Positions 1-6,893 are shown, counted from the stretch's first letter. The stretch is DNA of 12,799 bases from Phenylobacterium sp. (GCA_028291285.1 JAQGIJ010000032.1:1-12799), one strand, 5' to 3'. Made by a program: numbers and translations. The notes: generated by a model from the letters alone, not told the origin.

Positions 1-1272
1 CTGGGCGCTGCGCACCTCGCCCACGAAGATGAGGTGGTCCCCGCCATCATGAACCGCCTGGCGCAGGCAGTCGAAACTGGCGAGCGAGCCGGTCAACATC
101 GGCGCGCCGCTCTCTTCCCCGGCCTGCCAGGGGATGCCGTCGAACCGGGGGCCGTCCCGCCGCGTGAACCGGCTGGAGGCCGGCTGCTGGCCGATATGCA
201 GCACGTTCACCGCAAAGCCCCTCGCCCCGCTGAAGGCGTCCAGGCTCCCGGACGTCTTGGCGAGGCAGAACAGGATCAGCGGCGGGTCGAGTGAAACCGA
301 CGTGAAGGAGTTGGCGGTCAGGCCGATCGGGGCGCCCATCTCATCCAGGGTCGTCACCACCGTGACCCCCGTGCCGAAGCAGCCCAGCGCATCGCGCAGG
401 ATGCGCGGATCCGAGCCGCCCCGGAACTGGATCGGCAGGCGCGGGGCCTTGCGCTCCAGGAAATCGAGCAGGGCGGCGTTGAACGTGTCTTCGCGGTCGG
501 TGACCACATGGTGGCCGGCGCCCTCGATCTCGACGACCTCCGATCCGGGGATCAGCGCTTGCAGGCGGCGGGTGATCTCCGCCGAGACGTTTTCGTTGAG
601 CGCGCCGCGAAGCAGCAGGGTCGGAATCGCGATCCGCGGCGCGGTCGCCTCGAGCCGCGGTGACTCGGAGGGCAGGTCGACGCCGGCCACCACCCGAGGG
701 TCACAGCGCCACCGGTAGACACCATCCTCGGCGACTTCGAAGGCCGCGAGGAGTCGTGCGCCATCCCTCGGTCCAGGTTCGAACGGGTGGACCGCAGCGA
801 TCGCCTCGAGAGCCGCCGCCGCGCTGGCGAATTGCTCGGTTCGGCGGGCCATCGCGCGCTGAACCCGCTCGGCGACGTCGGGCCCCACCCAAAGGGTCAC
901 GCCGACCAGGATCAGGGTCGAGGCGATCAGCGATGGGCTTTCGCCGATGGCCAGCATCGCCGCCAGCCCGCTTGCCCCCACGCCGACGATGCTGGGGCGC
1001 GAGGGAAGCTGGCTGACGATGGCGCGGATATCGGCGGCGTAGGCGTCCAGCGAATAACAGCCGTCCAGGGGAACGCCGCTGCCGCCGTGGCCGCGCAGGT
1101 CCGCGCAGACGGCGTAGCGCCCGGCCGCGCCGAGCGCCTGGCCGACGCCGTGCCACATCTCCTTGGTCTGGGTGGTGGCCGGCAGGAGCAGCACCGCGGG
1201 ATCGTCCGGGTTGCCGAAGGTGTCGGCGTCGAGCCGGACCCCATTAAACCCGCTGAAGCCAACCTGCGTCAT
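1..1272 (-). CDS. Alpha/beta-hydrolase domain fused to flavin reductase domain (3' end outside window)
   Basis: There are 424 codons from ATG (1270-1272) to the left edge without a stop; GGAG lies about 10 bases upstream. Residues 1-275 form an alpha/beta-hydrolase fold: DLRGHG follows the first strands, and GAGHH (H254) supplies the usual catalytic histidine. Residues 289-424 match the FMN-binding flavin reductase family (HpaC-like): FGTGVTVVTT, LTANSFTSVSLDPPL and the late GDHLIFVGEV motif, so only a short C-terminus should be missing. The reductase domain would reduce FMN or FAD with NAD(P)H to supply a two-component monooxygenase, but none is seen here. The hydrolase half looks degenerate: the oxyanion HG motif reads PATTQT (31-36), the nucleophile-elbow serine aligns with G99 (VGVGASG), and the acid position is E227. 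The gene is last in unit A, 25 bases after the SDR. The fold assignments are firm; hydrolase activity is doubtful. Confidence 0.88.
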   Translation of the reverse strand, partial: MTQVGFSGFNGVRLDADTFGNPDDPAVLLLPATTQTKEMWHGVGQALGAAGRYAVCADLRGHGGSGVPLDGCYSLDAYAADIRAIVSQLPSRPSIVGVGASGLAAMLAIGESPSLIASTLILVGVTLWVGPDVAERVQRAMARRTEQFASAAAALEAIAAVHPFEPGPRDGARLLAAFEVAEDGVYRWRCDPRVVAGVDLPSESPRLEATAPRIAIPTLLLRGALNENVSAEITRRLQALIPGSEVVEIEGAGHHVVTDREDTFNAALLDFLERKAPRLPIQFRGGSDPRILRDALGCFGTGVTVVTTLDEMGAPIGLTANSFTSVSLDPPLILFCLAKTSGSLDAFSGARGFAVNVLHIGQQPASSRFTRRDGPRFDGIPWQAGEESGAPMLTGSLASFDCLRQAVHDGGDHLIFVGEVRSAQ

Positions 1273-1297
1273 TCCCCGCTCCGGTGCTATCCGGCCG

Positions 1298-2071
1298 TCA
1301 GGCCGCGACGTAGCCGCCGTCGACCGGAATGGAGACGCCGGTGATGTTCGAGGCCAGGTCAGAGGCCAGGAACAGCGCCGCATTGGCCGCATCCTCGGGC
1401 GCGATCGGTCGGCCGAGCGGGTGCATGCGGCCGTACATCTCCTGCGCCTCTGCGACGTCGTTGCGCGGCGCGGCGACGCCGAAGTTGGTCATCATGCCGG
1501 CGGGGCAGACCGAGTTCACCCGGATCCCATGCGGCGCGACTTCGATCGCCAGTCCGCGGGTCAATTGGATCACCGCGCCCTTGGTCGAGCCGTAGAGCAC
1601 GCCGCCCCAGCCGACCATGCCCGCCACAGAGGCGGTGTTGACGATCACGCCCTTGCGGTCGTTCTGCTCGAGGAACCGGTTCACGGCGAGCCGGCAGCCA
1701 TGGAAGACGCCCTTGTAGTTGACGCTGGTGAGGCGGTCGTAATCGGCCTCCGTGCAATCCTTGAAGAGCCGCCTCGTGCCATCGGGCGTGGACGCGATGC
1801 CCGCATTGTTGAACATCACGTCGAGGCGGCCGAACGCTTTCGCGGCCAGTGCGATGGCGGCCGAGACGTCGGCTTCCTGGCTGACGTCGCAGGCCGCCGC
1901 TTCCGCCTCTCCCCCCTGGGCGCGGACGGCCGTGGCGGTCTCCTGGGCCCGATCGGCGAGGATGTCGGCGCAGACCACCCTGGCGCCGTGCTGGGCGAAG
2001 ATCAGGGCGGCGGCGCGTCCGACGCCCGAGCCAGCGCCCGTGATGACGACCGACTTTCCATCCAACAGCAT
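1298..2071 (-). CDS. SDR-family NAD(P)-dependent dehydrogenase
   Basis: This is a 257-residue classical short-chain dehydrogenase/reductase, a usual length for the family. The dinucleotide motif TGAGSGVG spans 11-18, and D36 at the end of the second strand favours NAD(H). NNAG is at 88-91. The catalytic set is N118, S148, Y160 and K164, in NTASVAG and YGSTK. The C-terminal PVDGGY is typical. Ser and Tyr are 12 residues apart rather than the usual 13, a small loop shortening. The likely reaction is reversible oxidation of a secondary alcohol to a ketone; the substrate cannot be read from the sequence. The ATG start has GGGAGG about 8 bases upstream. A TATAAT on the minus strand at 2110-2115 may give the gene its own promoter. 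It lies 25 bases upstream of the fusion gene and 192 bases after the MDR gene. Confidence 0.93.
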   Translation of the reverse strand: MLLDGKSVVITGAGSGVGRAAALIFAQHGARVVCADILADRAQETATAVRAQGGEAEAAACDVSQEADVSAAIALAAKAFGRLDVMFNNAGIASTPDGTRRLFKDCTEADYDRLTSVNYKGVFHGCRLAVNRFLEQNDRKGVIVNTASVAGMVGWGGVLYGSTKGAVIQLTRGLAIEVAPHGIRVNSVCPAGMMTNFGVAAPRNDVAEAQEMYGRMHPLGRPIAPEDAANAALFLASDLASNITGVSIPVDGGYVAA

Positions 2072-2109
2072 GAAACCTGCCTCCCAGCCGCGCCGCGTTA
2101 CTTGGTTCG

Positions 2110-2115
2110 ATTATA
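2110..2115 (-). promoter_or_regulatory. Candidate -10 element (TATAAT) for the SDR-fusion genes
   Basis: On the minus strand the sequence reads CATATATAATCG, an exact TATAAT about 40 bases upstream of the SDR ATG. No good -35 box is found 16-18 bases further upstream. That position is taken by GC-rich palindromic sequence, so the promoter may depend on an activator or an alternative sigma factor. The prediction is from the sequence alone. Confidence 0.45.
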
Positions 2116-2130
2116 TATGAGTGAGCGGAA

Positions 2131-2148
2131 TGCGGCGGCGCCGCGGCA
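2131..2148. repeat. GC-rich imperfect palindrome upstream of the SDR promoter
   Basis: The core GCGGCGCCGC (2135-2144) is a perfect 10-base palindrome. With one mismatched pair it extends to the 18 bases from TGC to GCA. It is centred about 27 bases upstream of the candidate -10, covering the expected -35 region. It could be a regulator site or part of a weak terminator for the MDR transcript; no T-run follows it. In GC-rich DNA such palindromes arise easily by chance. Confidence 0.3.
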
Positions 2149-2207
2149 CTCTCTTCTGCTTCATCTTGGCGGCGCAGGATGCGGCGTGCAAGGGGAGGAG
2201 AGATATA

Positions 2208-2223
2208 AGTTCAATATTGAAGT
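2208..2223. promoter_or_regulatory. Candidate operator, copy A of an AT-rich palindromic motif
   Basis: The core TTCAATATTGAA (2210-2221) is a perfect 12-base palindrome in otherwise GC-rich DNA. The 16 bases AGTTCAATATTGAAGT match the reverse complement of a site at 3549-3564 at 12 positions, and a site at 3333-3348 at 11. All three lie in gaps around unit A. A dimeric regulator such as a TetR- or MarR-type protein could bind here; no regulator gene is in the window. Confidence 0.35.
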
Positions 2224-2263
2224 GGTCTCTGAATCTATTGGTGGAGGCGGTGAGTGCGATGGA

Positions 2264-3286
2264 TCAGACCTTCACCACCAGCTTGCCTGTAACGCCGCCT
2301 TCGAAGAGCCGGGCGAACGCCGCGGGGGTCCGTTCGAGGCCGGTCTCCACATGGGTCAAGGTCGGCATGGCGCCGGCCCGGACCATGGCGCCCACCTCCT
2401 CCAGGAACGGCGCCCGCAGGGCTTCGTGCTCGGTGTTCGAAAAGGCCCTGATCGTCAGGCCGAGCCGCATGATGGCCAGCAGCACCTCCGGCAGCTGGTC
2501 GCGCGGGGCGGCCTCCGCAGTCGCGTCGTCGTACTGGGCCATGAGCCCGCAGATGATGACCCGGCCCAGGCGGTTCATCTTCGGCAGCACCGCCGGGAAG
2601 AGCCCGCCGCCGACATTGTCGAAATAGACGTCGGCTCCGCCGGGCAGGGCGGTGGCGAACTGCGTGGCGCGATCGGGAGCGGACCAGTCGATGACGGCGT
2701 CGTAGCCGAGCTCGTCGATCAGATAGCGCTGCTTGGCCTTTCCGCGGGCGATGGCCACGGTCCGCGCGCCGCGCGCCCGCGCCAGCGGTCCGACCACCGA
2801 GCCGACGGCGCCGGCAGCCCCGCTCACCAGCACGGTCTGGCCGGGTTGGATCTCACCCGCCAAGTGCAGGCCGACATAGGCGCTGAACCCCGGCAGCCCG
2901 AGCACGCCCAGGGCGGTCTCCGCGGAGGCGACGGAGGCGTCGACCCGTCGTACGCCTTGTCCCTTCGAAACTGCATAGTCCTGCCAGCCGAAGCGGCCCT
3001 CCAGCAGGTCGCCCGGGGCGAAGTCGGGATGCCGGCTTTCGACCACTTCCGCCACCGCCGGCCCGGGTATCACTGTTCCGATCGGCAGGGCCGGCGAGGC
3101 CCCGCCGAGCGGGCGCTCGTCGATGAAGATACGGATCATGGGATCCACCGAGAGCCACCGGTTGCGAACCAGGAATTCGCCCTCCGAAGGGCTCAGCGCC
3201 GCGGTGGTTTCGAGCCTGAAGGTGTGTTCTGTCGGCCGGCCCTGCGGATAGGCGGACAACACAATTCGTCGGTTCGACTCCGCCAC
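2264..3286 (-). CDS. MDR-family NADP-dependent oxidoreductase (enone/alkenal reductase type)
   Basis: This is a 340-residue medium-chain reductase of the zinc-free LTB4DH/CurA type, which reduces the C=C bond of alpha,beta-unsaturated ketones or aldehydes with NADPH. Visible motifs are RWLSVDPMIR near residue 45, the Rossmann loop SGAAGAVGS at 155-163, the nicotinamide-side YFDNVGG at 221-227 and the C-terminal GKLVVKV. No structural zinc cysteines are present. I chose GTG at 3284-3286: GGGAG stands 6 bases upstream, the protein then begins AESNRRIVL as relatives do, and the length fits. An in-frame codon at 3367 would add 27 residues unlike the family. The gene is first in unit A and is transcribed divergently from the ferredoxin gene. 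It may reduce an enone made by an SDR-type oxidation, which is inference. Confidence 0.92.
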   Translation of the reverse strand: MAESNRRIVLSAYPQGRPTEHTFRLETTAALSPSEGEFLVRNRWLSVDPMIRIFIDERPLGGASPALPIGTVIPGPAVAEVVESRHPDFAPGDLLEGRFGWQDYAVSKGQGVRRVDASVASAETALGVLGLPGFSAYVGLHLAGEIQPGQTVLVSGAAGAVGSVVGPLARARGARTVAIARGKAKQRYLIDELGYDAVIDWSAPDRATQFATALPGGADVYFDNVGGGLFPAVLPKMNRLGRVIICGLMAQYDDATAEAAPRDQLPEVLLAIMRLGLTIRAFSNTEHEALRAPFLEEVGAMVRAGAMPTLTHVETGLERTPAAFARLFEGGVTGKLVVKV

Positions 3287-3292
3287 CCGCGT

Positions 3293-3297
3293 CTCCC
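3293..3297 (-). promoter_or_regulatory. Ribosome binding site deciding the MDR GTG start
   Basis: GGGAG on the minus strand sits 6 bases upstream of GTG at 3284-3286. It supports this start over the in-frame codon at 3367, which would add 27 unconserved residues. Confidence 0.7.
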
Positions 3298-3332
3298 TGC
3301 TCAAGCCGGAAGTTGGCCGCGCGGCTGCAGGC

Positions 3333-3348
3333 GGGTCAATATTCAGGG
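3333..3348. promoter_or_regulatory. Candidate operator, copy B of the AT-rich motif
   Basis: The site contains TCAATATT, identical to eight bases of copy A, and matches the 16-base motif at 11 positions. The second half of the palindrome is broken (CAG in place of GAA). It lies about 47 bases upstream of the MDR start, close to where its promoter should be. Confidence 0.28.
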
Positions 3349-3548
3349 CGATATATTGTAAGTCCAAGAGGATATGTAAGAAGAATAGAGGGGCTTCCCA
3401 TCCCCGTCAGGATGCGCGGCCGCGGCGTGCTGTGGCTGCCAGACCAGGGCGATTTCGAAGCGCGTGCTGGACGCCATGTCCTCGACCAGGACGACGGCGG
3501 CCCCCCGACACGCTGCGCTTGATGTCGCGGAATGAATGAAAGCGGACA

Positions 3549-3564
3549 AATTTGATATTGGACT
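3549..3564. promoter_or_regulatory. Candidate operator, copy C of the AT-rich motif
   Basis: Read on the minus strand, this is AGTCCAATATCAAATT, which matches copy A at 12 of 16 positions. It lies about 120 bases upstream of the ferredoxin start and overlaps the palindrome CAAATTTG (3547-3554). It could serve unit B or both divergent units. Confidence 0.28.
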
Positions 3565-3682
3565 GCTCTATCCGGCCGCGAGATGAAAGAGCTGGCGAAC
3601 GGCGCGTAACCTCGGCGACCAGGATGGACGCGGGGGCTGAGATTTCTTGCCGAACAAAATACGCAAAGCCGGGGAGGCGTGA

Positions 3683-3892
3683 ATGAAAGTCCGTGTGGCG
3701 CCTGATCTTTGCTGCGGCGCGCAGCGCTGCGCGATCGTCGCGCCCGAATTCTACACGCTCGTGGACGGCTACAACGCCCTGGTCGGGCAGAGCGAGCCGC
3801 AATCGGTTCCCCCCGAGCTCGAGCAGGTGGCCGTACGCGGCGCCCGCGCTTGTCCAGAGAGCGCCATCCAGATCATCGAGGGCGAAGACTGA
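3683..3892 (+). CDS. P450-associated [3Fe-4S]-type ferredoxin
   Basis: This 69-residue soluble ferredoxin would carry single electrons from a ferredoxin reductase to the P450 encoded next. Cluster ligands are C10, C16 and C57 (in ACPESAI), with A13 where a [4Fe-4S] protein would have a fourth cysteine, so a [3Fe-4S] cluster is likely. C11 is an extra cysteine beside the first ligand. The length and the pattern DLCCGAQRCAIVAPEFY match ferredoxins that serve bacterial CYPs. GGGGAGG precedes the ATG by about 6 bases. It is the first gene of unit B and lies 33 bases before the P450. No ferredoxin reductase gene is seen nearby, so that partner must be encoded elsewhere. Confidence 0.95.
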   Translation: MKVRVAPDLCCGAQRCAIVAPEFYTLVDGYNALVGQSEPQSVPPELEQVAVRGARACPESAIQIIEGED

Positions 3893-3925
3893 AGCGCCGC
3901 CGCCCAGGGCAATAGGGACTCTTCA

Positions 3926-5218
3926 ATGACCAGATACGCCGAAGTGCTTCGAGACGAAGATCCGCGCATCGCCGAGATGTTCGACGTCGAAGCGGAAACC
4001 CTGCATTCGGGCGCGCAAGTCATCGACGATCCCTTCCCGGGGCTGGAGCGTCTCCTGGCGCAGGCGCCTGTGCACAAGGGCTCGATGGGGGAACTCCTGG
4101 GCTATGGGCCGGCGTCCGGCTTCCAATTCCACATACCGGGGCAGCTGACCTACAGCGTCCTCTCCTTCAACGCCGTGAGCCGCGTGCTGATCGAGAACGA
4201 GACCTTCTCCTCGGAGGGCTATCGGCTGTTCCCGCAGAACGCCAACTTCCACATGACGATCCTGCAGAAGGTGGGGGCGGCGCATCGCAGCCTGCGGGGG
4301 CCGGTTCAGCCGTTCTTCAGTCCCGAGGCGGCCCAGAACTGGTGGAGCCAGAAGGTCATCGACGAAACCGTCGAGGTTCTGATCTCGAAGATCGAGACGA
4401 AGAAGAGCGCCGATCTGTTCCTGGAGCTGTGCGCCCGCATGCCGATGCATGTGGTGTCCGCCGGCTTCGGCATCCCCCCCGAGGACATCATCCCATTTCG
4501 CGCCGCCATCCTGGGGAGCACGGAGCATGGGGCGTCGGCGGAGAGCCGCATGGCGCACATGGAAGCGGGCTCGGCGATCATCTCGCGGGTCATCAACGAG
4601 CGCCGCAAGGAGCCGCAGGACGACATCATCAGCAAGTTCGTCGAGGCCGAGATCGAGCAGGAGGACGGCTCGACGCGCGGCTACACGGACGATGAAATCA
4701 TCGGCCACTGCCGGCTGATCATCCTGGCCGGCGGCGGCACGACCTGGCGTCAGCTCGGGATCACCCTCTTCGCCTTGCTGAACAATCCCGATCAGCTCGA
4801 GGCGGTGAGGGCGGACCGCAGCCTTCTGCCCACCACCATCCTGGAGTCGGCGCGCTGGCACGCGACCGACCTGATCTTCCCGCGCCAGACCAGCAAGGAC
4901 GTGGTGCTGGAAGGCGTGGAGATCCCCAAGGGCGCGCTGGTCCACATGTGCCTGGGCGCGGCCAATCGCGACGCGAGCCGCTGGGAGAACCCGGCCAAGT
5001 TCGACATCTTCCGTCGGGTCCAGCGGGCGACCGCCTTCGGCGGCGGGCCGCATTCCTGCCTCGGCCAGCATGTGTCGCGCCAGGAGATGGTGACGGCGCT
5101 CAATGCGGTGCTCGATCGGTTGCCGAACCTGCGGTGGGATGACTCCAAGCCCGCGGCCCGACTGACCGGCGGCCTGTTCCAGCGCGGGCCGACCGGATTG
5201 CCGGTCGTGTTCGGCTGA
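3926..5218 (+). CDS. Cytochrome P450 monooxygenase
   Basis: This is a 430-residue soluble bacterial P450 with no membrane anchor, expected to hydroxylate a hydrophobic substrate using electrons from the upstream ferredoxin. The heme-binding loop is FGGGPHSCLG (371-380), with C378 as the thiolate ligand and H375 in the position often held by Arg or His. The K-helix ExxR is E307-R310. The C-helix has HRSLR (120-124), which usually contacts a heme propionate. Helix I reads AGGGTT (268-273): T272/T273 are kept, but the acid normally before them (AGxD/E-TT) is Gly271. That is a real departure in the proton-delivery pair. The CYP family cannot be assigned by eye. The start is supported by AGGGA about 8 bases upstream. 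The 120-base gap to the ALDH contains an inverted repeat. Confidence 0.96.
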   Translation: MTRYAEVLRDEDPRIAEMFDVEAETLHSGAQVIDDPFPGLERLLAQAPVHKGSMGELLGYGPASGFQFHIPGQLTYSVLSFNAVSRVLIENETFSSEGYRLFPQNANFHMTILQKVGAAHRSLRGPVQPFFSPEAAQNWWSQKVIDETVEVLISKIETKKSADLFLELCARMPMHVVSAGFGIPPEDIIPFRAAILGSTEHGASAESRMAHMEAGSAIISRVINERRKEPQDDIISKFVEAEIEQEDGSTRGYTDDEIIGHCRLIILAGGGTTWRQLGITLFALLNNPDQLEAVRADRSLLPTTILESARWHATDLIFPRQTSKDVVLEGVEIPKGALVHMCLGAANRDASRWENPAKFDIFRRVQRATAFGGGPHSCLGQHVSRQEMVTALNAVLDRLPNLRWDDSKPAARLTGGLFQRGPTGLPVVFG

Positions 5219-5272
5219 AAAACGCGAACCAACCATGAGGGATGAAGCGGTGGCGAGCAGGGTCTCAGTCGG

Positions 5273-5289
5273 TTCCGCGGACCGCGGAA
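5273..5289. repeat. Perfect inverted repeat between P450 and ALDH genes
   Basis: TTCCGCGG and CCGCGGAA flank a single A (5281), giving 8-base perfect arms. Allowing one bulged base adds three more pairs (CGG at 5270-5272 with CCG at 5291-5293). It lies in the 120-base gap, about 50 bases before the ALDH start. It could be a DNA operator or, less likely given the one-base centre, an mRNA hairpin affecting the downstream genes. No T-run follows, so it is not a standard terminator. Confidence 0.45.
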
Positions 5290-5338
5290 GCCGAGCTCTC
5301 GCCGGCCCTCGTCCCCTGGCGGACGGAGGATGCGGCTG

Positions 5339-6838
5339 ATGGCGGACGATCTGGCGACGGGGTGGAACGCCCCGGCGGGCTTCAAGCCGCACCTGCTGAT
5401 CGGGGGGCGCCTGGTTGCGGGAGACGGCGCGCCGTTCCAGGTCGAGAACCCGGCCACGGGCGAGATGTTCACCACCGTGAGGGGCGCCTCGGAGGCGCAG
5501 GTCCAGGACGTCATCTGCGCAGCGCGCGCCGCGGCCGACGAAGGGCGCTGGTCGGGCTTGCCGCCTGCCGAGCGGGTCGCGGCCGTGCGGCGGTTCATCG
5601 CCGCTCTCGAGGCGCGAATGCCGTTGATCGAGCGGCTGGTGCTGGCCGAGACCGGCTGCCCGGTGTCGTCGCCGGTCTTCCAGGTGCAGACGCGGGTCCC
5701 GCTCGCGCAGGCGCAGCAGCAGCTGGACCTCTATCTCGCCCTGCCTGAGATCGTCGACAATCCCCTGCCGCTGGACCTGCGCGTGAATGCGATGGGCGGA
5801 GTCAGCCAGAGCCTCCGCCGCTATGCGCCGCTGGGCGTGGTCACGGCGATCTCCGCCTACAACTTCCCCTTCTTCCTCAACGTCTGGAAAGTGATGCCGG
5901 CGCTGGCGACCGGCAACGCGGTGATCCTGCGGCCCAGTCCTCTGACGCCGCTGTCGGCGCTGGCGATGGGCGAGGCGGCGATCGAGGCCGGTCTGCCGGA
6001 CGGCGTCCTCAACATCGTCGTGGAGGGCGGGGCCGAAGGCGCCCTCAGCCTCACCACCGACGAGCGGATCGACATGGTCAGCTTCACCGGCTCGACCGAC
6101 GTCGGCCGCAAGGTCATGGCCCAGGCCGCGGCGACCATGAAGCGCTTGCAGCTGGAGCTCGGCGGCAAGTCCGCACAGATCTTCCTGCCGGATCGGGTCG
6201 AAATGGCGGGTCCAGCTGCGGCCGGTGTCTGCCTCGCCCACGCCGGTCAGGGCTGCGTCCTCGGCACCCGCGTCTTCGTGCCCGAGGCCAGCAAGGCCGA
6301 GGTCGTAGCCGCCATGGCCCGCAACCTGGCCTCGATCCAGGTGGGCGATCCGGCCGATCCCGCCACCCAGTTCGGTCCGCTGATCAGCGCGGCCCAGGTG
6401 GAGCGTTGCGAGCGCTATGTGGCTCTGGCCGTCGCCGCCGGTGCGAAGGTGGTGTGCGGCGGCCGCCGGCTCGACCGGCCGGGCCATTATTTCGAGCCGA
6501 CGGTCCTGGACGTGCCGGACAACAAGAACCCCGCAGCTCAGGACGAGATCTTTGGGCCGATCGTCGCGGTGATCGGGTATCGCGACGTCGATCATGCGGT
6601 GGAGATGGCGAACGACACCATCTTCGGCCTCTCCGGCTATGTCTTCGGCAAGGACGTGCGCGCGGCGCTCGCCGTCGCCAAGCGGATCCGCTCCGGCACC
6701 GTCAACGTGAACCTCGGCGGCATGATGAGCGGCTTCGCCTCGTCGGGCGGCCATCGTCAGAGCGGCATCGGGCGCGAGCGCGGTGAAGAGGGCCTCCGCG
6801 TCTACCAGGAGGTTCAGTGCCTCAATTTCGCGAACTGA
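5339..6838 (+). CDS. Aldehyde dehydrogenase (NAD(P)+-dependent, ALDH superfamily)
   Basis: This is a 499-residue ALDH that would oxidise an aldehyde to a carboxylic acid. Visible features are the oxyanion Asn N175 in YNFPFF, the nucleotide-binding FTGSTDVG (249-256), the general base E273 in LELGGKS, the catalytic C306 in HAGQGC and the late EIFGP motif (E403-P407). The residues that usually contact the adenosine ribose, K-P-x-E, read RPSP (198-201), so both Lys and Glu are replaced and cofactor preference is uncertain. I chose ATG 5339 over ATG 5330 because GGAGG (5325-5329) abuts the first but is 9 bases from the second. In unit B it would act on a P450/SDR product to give the acid that the CoA-transferase activates, which is inference. 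Confidence 0.94.
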   Translation: MADDLATGWNAPAGFKPHLLIGGRLVAGDGAPFQVENPATGEMFTTVRGASEAQVQDVICAARAAADEGRWSGLPPAERVAAVRRFIAALEARMPLIERLVLAETGCPVSSPVFQVQTRVPLAQAQQQLDLYLALPEIVDNPLPLDLRVNAMGGVSQSLRRYAPLGVVTAISAYNFPFFLNVWKVMPALATGNAVILRPSPLTPLSALAMGEAAIEAGLPDGVLNIVVEGGAEGALSLTTDERIDMVSFTGSTDVGRKVMAQAAATMKRLQLELGGKSAQIFLPDRVEMAGPAAAGVCLAHAGQGCVLGTRVFVPEASKAEVVAAMARNLASIQVGDPADPATQFGPLISAAQVERCERYVALAVAAGAKVVCGGRRLDRPGHYFEPTVLDVPDNKNPAAQDEIFGPIVAVIGYRDVDHAVEMANDTIFGLSGYVFGKDVRAALAVAKRIRSGTVNVNLGGMMSGFASSGGHRQSGIGRERGEEGLRVYQEVQCLNFAN

Positions 6839-6881
6839 ACCGACGCGCCGCAAGCCCGCGCAGGCCCATACGAAATCGGAC

Positions 6882-6886
6882 GGAGG
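6882..6886 (+). promoter_or_regulatory. Ribosome binding site deciding the EthD-like GTG start
   Basis: GGAGG lies 7 bases before GTG 6894. The alternative ATG at 6783 sits inside the ALDH gene and has no such site. Confidence 0.7.
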
Positions 6887-6893
6887 AGACCAG

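Larger units (their letters stand above)
2072..2263. other. 192-base intergenic region with promoter-like and palindromic elements
   Basis: This gap between the MDR and SDR genes of unit A is far more AT-rich in patches than the flanking genes. It holds a minus-strand TATAAT, a GC-rich imperfect palindrome around 2131-2148 and the AT-rich palindrome TTCAATATTGAA. No convincing small gene is seen on either strand. The elements suggest that the SDR and fusion genes can be transcribed separately from the MDR gene, which is inference. Confidence 0.5.
3287..3682. other. 396-base divergent intergenic region, likely control region for units A and B
   Basis: The region lies between the MDR start (minus) and the ferredoxin start (plus). 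It contains AT-rich patches at about 3336-3390, 3531-3575 and 3640-3672, plus two copies of the AATAT-centred motif. No convincing gene is present. Short open frames on both strands show no family match, although one minus-strand frame ending near 3365 contains FEIALVWQP, faintly like the end of a LysR-type regulator. No strong sigma70 promoter is obvious for either direction. The position makes it the likely site where both units are controlled. Confidence 0.6.

Noticed and set aside
2121..2627. A plus-strand 168-codon frame starting in the 2072-2263 gap
   Set aside because: Most of it is antisense to the MDR gene, its composition is Ser/Arg/Pro-rich and no domain is visible.
1163..3361. A 732-codon open frame on the plus strand opposite the SDR and MDR genes
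   Set aside because: It has low-complexity composition and no family motifs, and it is fully antisense to two well-supported genes.
3343..3549. A short minus-strand frame with FEIALVWQP, resembling the end of a LysR-type regulator
   Set aside because: The match is too short and isolated, no helix-turn-helix or effector-domain sequence is found upstream in any frame, and the frame is broken. It may be a remnant, but it cannot be supported.
3540..3575. A sigma70 promoter for unit B (CGGACA, 17 bases, CTCTAT)
   Set aside because: Only the GACA part of the -35 and two bases of the -10 fit. It is too weak to annotate without RNA evidence.
3923..6853. A 976-codon open frame on the minus strand opposite the P450 and ALDH genes
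   Set aside because: It is very rich in Arg, Asp and His with no recognisable domain and lies exactly antisense to two clear enzymes. High GC in codon position three commonly keeps such frames open.
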